Source: JBARRS01 sp049644345 (GTDB lineage: Bacteria; Actinomycetota; Thermoleophilia; Gaiellales; Gaiellaceae). Taken from it: a stretch of 49,665 nt of DNA. A program made the translations under genes and the position numbers. Every line of letters begins with the position of its first letter. The first letter of the stretch is position 1. This document shows, piece after piece, positions 47,031 through 49,665 of this stretch. The notes under the pieces were generated by a model. The model was not told the origin of the DNA and made no database searches. It worked only from the letters and a program-made list of their open reading frames with translations. The DNA is taken from contig JBARRS010000116.1 in NCBI GenBank assembly GCA_049644345.1, positions 1 to 49,665 of the forward strand, in the 5' to 3' direction.

Positions 47031-47337
47031 CGTAGGCGCAATGGACGCGTTGGGCGATGCGACGAGGCGGGCGATCTTCGAGCGCCTGCGAGAGGGCCCG
47101 CTCGCAGTCGGCGAGATCGCAGCGGGCCTTCCTGTCAGCCGCCCGGCCGTCTCCCAGCACCTGCGCGTGCTGAAGGAGGCGGGGCTCGTGACCGAGCGTC
47201 GCGAGGGGACGCGGCGGCTCTATCGGCTGGACCCCGGCGGTCTGGCGGACCTCCGCGGTTACTTCGACCAGTTCTGGACGGCCGCCCTCGACGACTTCAA
47301 GGCGGCGGCCGACATGCAAGAGAGGAGGAAGCGATGA
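47020..47337 (+). CDS. ArsR-family winged-helix repressor
   Basis: A 105-residue regulator with the ArsR core MDALGDATRRAIFERLREG, then LPVSRPAVSQHLRVLKEAGLV. No Cys is present, so it is not a thiol-based metal sensor. GTG 47020 or ATG 47023 would give a leaderless or near-leaderless mRNA; ATG 47041 is also possible. It overlaps the SRPBCC gene by 4 bases. ArsR-SRPBCC pairs are common, and the partner may bind the inducing ligand. Confidence 0.9.
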   Translation: MMAYVGAMDALGDATRRAIFERLREGPLAVGEIAAGLPVSRPAVSQHLRVLKEAGLVTERREGTRRLYRLDPGGLADLRGYFDQFWTAALDDFKAAADMQERRKR

Positions 47338-47786
47338 GCGCACAGGCGCAGGATCTGACCGTCCGAAAGAGCGTGACGGTGAACTGCCCACCCGAGCAGG
47401 CGTTCGAGCTCTTCACCGATGGGCTCGACACCTGGTGGCCGTTCGAATCGCACTCGGTCACCGACGAGCGGCCCGAGAAGGTCGTATTCGAAGGTCGTGA
47501 AGGCGGGCGCGTCTACGACCGTCTAGGTAGCGGCGAGGAGCACGACTGGGCGACCGTCTCTGCGTGGGAACCGCCGAAACGGCTCGTGATCGACTGGCGT
47601 GTGAACCCCAAGAACCCTTCGACGGAGCTGGAGGTGCGCTTCACGGCCGCGGGCGACGGGACCCGTGTCGAGCTCGAGCACCGCGGCTGGGAGCGGTACG
47701 GCGAGCAGGCGGGCGCGTCGTACGACAGCTACAACGGCGGCTGGGACACCGTGCTCGGCCGGTACGTCGAGGCCGGGAGCCGCTAG
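47334..47786 (+). CDS. SRPBCC (AHSA1-like) protein
   Basis: A 150-residue START/SRPBCC-fold protein. It opens VRKSVTVNCPPEQAFELFTDGLDTWWPFE, with a central strand block VVFEGREGGRVYD and a terminal helix (SYNGGWDTVLGRYVEA). Such domains bind hydrophobic ligands or Hsp90-like partners. It is translationally coupled to the ArsR gene by an ATGA overlap. Its stop overlaps the convergent 47783 gene by 4 bases. Confidence 0.9.
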   Translation: MSAQAQDLTVRKSVTVNCPPEQAFELFTDGLDTWWPFESHSVTDERPEKVVFEGREGGRVYDRLGSGEEHDWATVSAWEPPKRLVIDWRVNPKNPSTELEVRFTAAGDGTRVELEHRGWERYGEQAGASYDSYNGGWDTVLGRYVEAGSR

Positions 47787-48103
47787 CTTGATTCGGGGAG
47801 GGCGAAGCCGAACGAGACGTGCTCTTCGGCCTCGCGCAAGACGATCCGCGCGATCGAGCCGACGGGGACGATCCACTCCTCGGCATCGCCCTCCTCCTCC
47901 GGATGGGGCCGCAGCGAGACGAAGCCGTAGCCCGGCTCAGCAGAGATGGTCTCGAGCATCGCCTGAGGCCCTTCCCGCAGCTCGATCTCGACGACGGCGG
48001 TCCGCCCGGGATGCTCGCGACCGAAGCCTTCGATCAGCCGGTGAACGGCGTCGACGAGCTGATCCTGCGGTCCTGCGGTGCCCGGCAGCCAGAGCCCGGA
48101 CAC
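47783..48103 (-). CDS. Hypothetical protein downstream of ruvB
   Basis: A 106-residue acidic soluble protein from GTG 48103, probably mixed alpha/beta (VVEIELREGP, GYGFVSLRPHP, EWIVPVGSIARIVL). No family is recognised. Its GTG overlaps the ruvB TAG by one base, so it is co-transcribed with ruvAB; a link to recombination is only positional. Confidence 0.7.
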   Translation of the reverse strand: MSGLWLPGTAGPQDQLVDAVHRLIEGFGREHPGRTAVVEIELREGPQAMLETISAEPGYGFVSLRPHPEEEGDAEEWIVPVGSIARIVLREAEEHVSFGFALPESS

Positions 48104-49122
48104 TAGAAGAGGCGTGAATCGTCGCGAGTCGCGCCCAGCGCCTCGCGGCCGAGCTCGGTGACGACTCGCCCGCGCGGGGTGCGCTGGAGGTAACCGAGCT
48201 GCAGCAGGTACGGCTCGTAGACGTCCTCGATCGTGTCCGGCTCCTCGCCGAGCGCGACCGCGAGCGTCGAGAGACCTACCGGGCCGCCGCCGAACTTCTC
48301 CGCGATCGCGCGCAGGAGCGCGCGATCGGTGCGCTCGAGGCCGTCCCCGTCTACCTCCATCAGCTCGAGCGCCTCCCGCGCGATCTCGATCGTGATCGCT
48401 CCCTCGTGGCGCACCTCGGCGACGTCGCGGACCCGCCGCAGGATCCGGTTCGCGATCCGCGGAGTGCCTCGTGAGCGGCGGGCGATCTCCTCCGCGGCGT
48501 CTTCGGACATCTGGACGCCCAGGATCCGCGCGGAGCGTCGGGCGATCAGCGCGAGCTCTTCCGGCTCGTAGTGCTCGAGGCGGAACGTCATGCCGAACCG
48601 GTCGCGGAGCGGCGTCGTCAAGAGGCCGGTGCGCGTCGTCGCGCCCACGAGCGTGAACGGCGGCAGGTCGAGCGTCAGCGTCCGAGCGGCCGGGCCCTGG
48701 CCGACGACGATGTCGAGCCGGAAGTCCTCGAGCGCCGGATAGAGGATCTCCTCGACCGCCGAGCTCAGACGGTGGATCTCGTCGACGAAGAGGACATCGC
48801 GCTCCGAGAGCGCGGTCAGGATCGCGGCGACGTCGCCCTTTCGCTCGAGCGCGGGCCCGGCGACCGAGCGGAAGCCGACGCCGAGCTCCTCGTGGACGAT
48901 GTGGGCAAGGCTCGTCTTGCCGAGGCCCGGCGGGCCGATCAGGAGCAGGTGGTCGAGCGCGTCCCCGCGCGAGCGCGCGGCGGTGAGCGCGATCGCGATC
49001 TGCTCCTTGACGCGCTCCTGCCCTACGAACTCCTCGAGGCGACGCGGCCGCAACGAGCGCTCGAGCTCGTCCTCCTCCGGGCGAGTGGTCGGGGCCAGAA
49101 ACTGTGTCTCGGCGGCGCTCAT
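48103..49122 (-). CDS. ruvB: Holliday junction helicase RuvB
   Basis: A 339-residue AAA+ motor driving branch migration with RuvA. Walker A GPPGLGKT is at 63-70 and Walker B VDEIH at 113-117, with sensor region VGATTRTGLLTTPLRDRFG and a C-terminal winged helix ending in RTPRGRVVTELG. The start overlaps the ruvA stop by 4 bases (ATGA), the classical ruvA-ruvB arrangement. Confidence 0.98.
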   Translation of the reverse strand: MSAAETQFLAPTTRPEEDELERSLRPRRLEEFVGQERVKEQIAIALTAARSRGDALDHLLLIGPPGLGKTSLAHIVHEELGVGFRSVAGPALERKGDVAAILTALSERDVLFVDEIHRLSSAVEEILYPALEDFRLDIVVGQGPAARTLTLDLPPFTLVGATTRTGLLTTPLRDRFGMTFRLEHYEPEELALIARRSARILGVQMSEDAAEEIARRSRGTPRIANRILRRVRDVAEVRHEGAITIEIAREALELMEVDGDGLERTDRALLRAIAEKFGGGPVGLSTLAVALGEEPDTIEDVYEPYLLQLGYLQRTPRGRVVTELGREALGATRDDSRLF

Positions 49123-49665
49123 GCCGCCCTCAACGCCTCGCGGACGCGCTCCTCCGGCGGCAGGTCGGGATCGGTGGCGGCGAGCGCCTGCTCGGCCTCG
49201 ACGATCGAGTAGCCGAGCTCGACGAGCGCCTCGCGGGCGACGACGTGAGGCGCCGTGCCGATCTCGGTCACCTCGGCGACCGAGTCCGCGAGCTTCTCCT
49301 TCAGCTCGAGCACGACGCGCTGCGCCGTCTTCTTGCCGATGCCGGGGATCGCCTCGAAGCGTTTTGTGTCCTCGAGCACGATCGCGCGCCGGAGCTCCGC
49401 CGGAGGCGAGCCGGAGACGATCGCGAGCGCCACTTTCGGACCGACGCCGGAGACGGAGAGCAGCTGCTCGAAAAGCTCGCGCTCGGCCGCCTCGGCGAAG
49501 CCGTAGAGCTGAAGGGTGTCCTCCCGCACGTGCAGGTACGTCTCGAGCGTCACCTCGTCACCCGGCTCCGCGAGCGCGCTCTGCGTCGCCGCGACCGCGT
49601 AGCCGACGCCGCCGACGTCGACGACGACGCCGCCGGCGCGACGGCCAGCGACGGTGCCACGGAGG
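49119..49665 (-). CDS. ruvA: Holliday junction subunit RuvA (5' end outside window)
   Basis: RuvA tetramers bind the junction and load RuvB. The visible part lacks only the first few residues: it enters at LRGTVAGRRAGGVVVDVGGV (OB domain), continues through the helix-hairpin-helix repeats (LLSVSGVGPKVALAIVSG and FEAIPGIGKKTAQRVVLEL), and ends in the C-terminal domain that contacts RuvB. The frame is open to the window edge, so the true start is beyond 49665. An internal GTG at 49553 is not the start. Confidence 0.95.
   Translation of the reverse strand, partial: LRGTVAGRRAGGVVVDVGGVGYAVAATQSALAEPGDEVTLETYLHVREDTLQLYGFAEAAERELFEQLLSVSGVGPKVALAIVSGSPPAELRRAIVLEDTKRFEAIPGIGKKTAQRVVLELKEKLADSVAEVTEIGTAPHVVAREALVELGYSIVEAEQALAATDPDLPPEERVREALRAA

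Overview
The window is visibly GC-rich, densely coded DNA from a bacterial chromosome. Gene content suggests a deep-branching actinobacterium, most likely Thermoleophilia (Gaiellales/Solirubrobacterales). This is inferred from a fused double-WYL PafBC-like regulator, OmpR/HAMP two-component genes, a long Rel, GTG starts throughout, small zinc-ribbon proteins and a ruvA-ruvB pair. No marker is decisive and no rRNA, tRNA, phage, integrase or CRISPR array was seen. It reads as core chromosome, not a mobile island.

Layout. 0-3.1 kb: coiled-coil protein, two-component system, small exported protein. 3.2-6.3 kb: NAD-epimerase divergent from a ribbon-helix-helix/excisionase-like regulator, a cupin, 3-hydroxyacyl-CoA dehydrogenase and a 49-residue membrane protein. 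6.3-10.5 kb: LysR regulator, aldehyde dehydrogenase, two zinc-ribbon proteins, and a conserved-looking unknown protein with a structured leader. 10.6-18.2 kb: PafBC-like regulator, GAF histidine kinase, QueG, a quinone-reductase-like MDR, and an MFS transporter fused to a cyclic-nucleotide-binding domain. 18.3-24.2 kb: a tight minus-strand cluster of DUF47/PhoU-like protein, Pit phosphate permease, metallophosphoesterase, cyclic 2,3-diphosphoglycerate synthetase, 2-phosphoglycerate kinase, GlpX and a DUF59 protein. 24.3-29.1 kb: nuclease-fold protein, Hpt, MntH, M23 peptidase and small envelope-type proteins. 29.2-36.2 kb: endonuclease-IV-like protein, a large cyclase/AAA/TPR protein and three exported proteins. 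36.2-39.5 kb: a four-gene overlapping chain (phosphomannomutase, DmpA-type peptidase, YbgC-type thioesterase, GAF methionine sulfoxide reductase). 39.9-45.1 kb: Rel, RecJ, methyltransferase and a small membrane protein. 45.1-49.7 kb: unknown protein, a 166-bp palindromic element, patatin, ArsR-SRPBCC pair, unknown protein, RuvB and truncated RuvA.

The most interesting system is the 18.3-24.2 kb cluster. It appears to join phosphate uptake (Pit plus its DUF47 partner) to the complete two-step route from 2-phosphoglycerate to cyclic 2,3-diphosphoglycerate, a phosphate-rich solute known from methanogenic archaea. It also carries a calcineurin-type phosphoesterase and a gluconeogenic fructose bisphosphatase. 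The four enzyme genes from the phosphoesterase to glpX are chained by 4-bp start/stop overlaps.

A second theme is promoter architecture. Many monocistronic or first genes have a TANNNT-type -10 box 6-7 bases before the start codon and no Shine-Dalgarno, the signature of leaderless transcription. Clear AGGAGG-type ribosome sites occur mainly before a few exported proteins and inside operons. A third theme is cyclic nucleotide signalling: a class III cyclase protein at 30-33 kb and a CNB-fused transporter at 16.5-18.2 kb. All functions come from motif reading by eye; no search was run.
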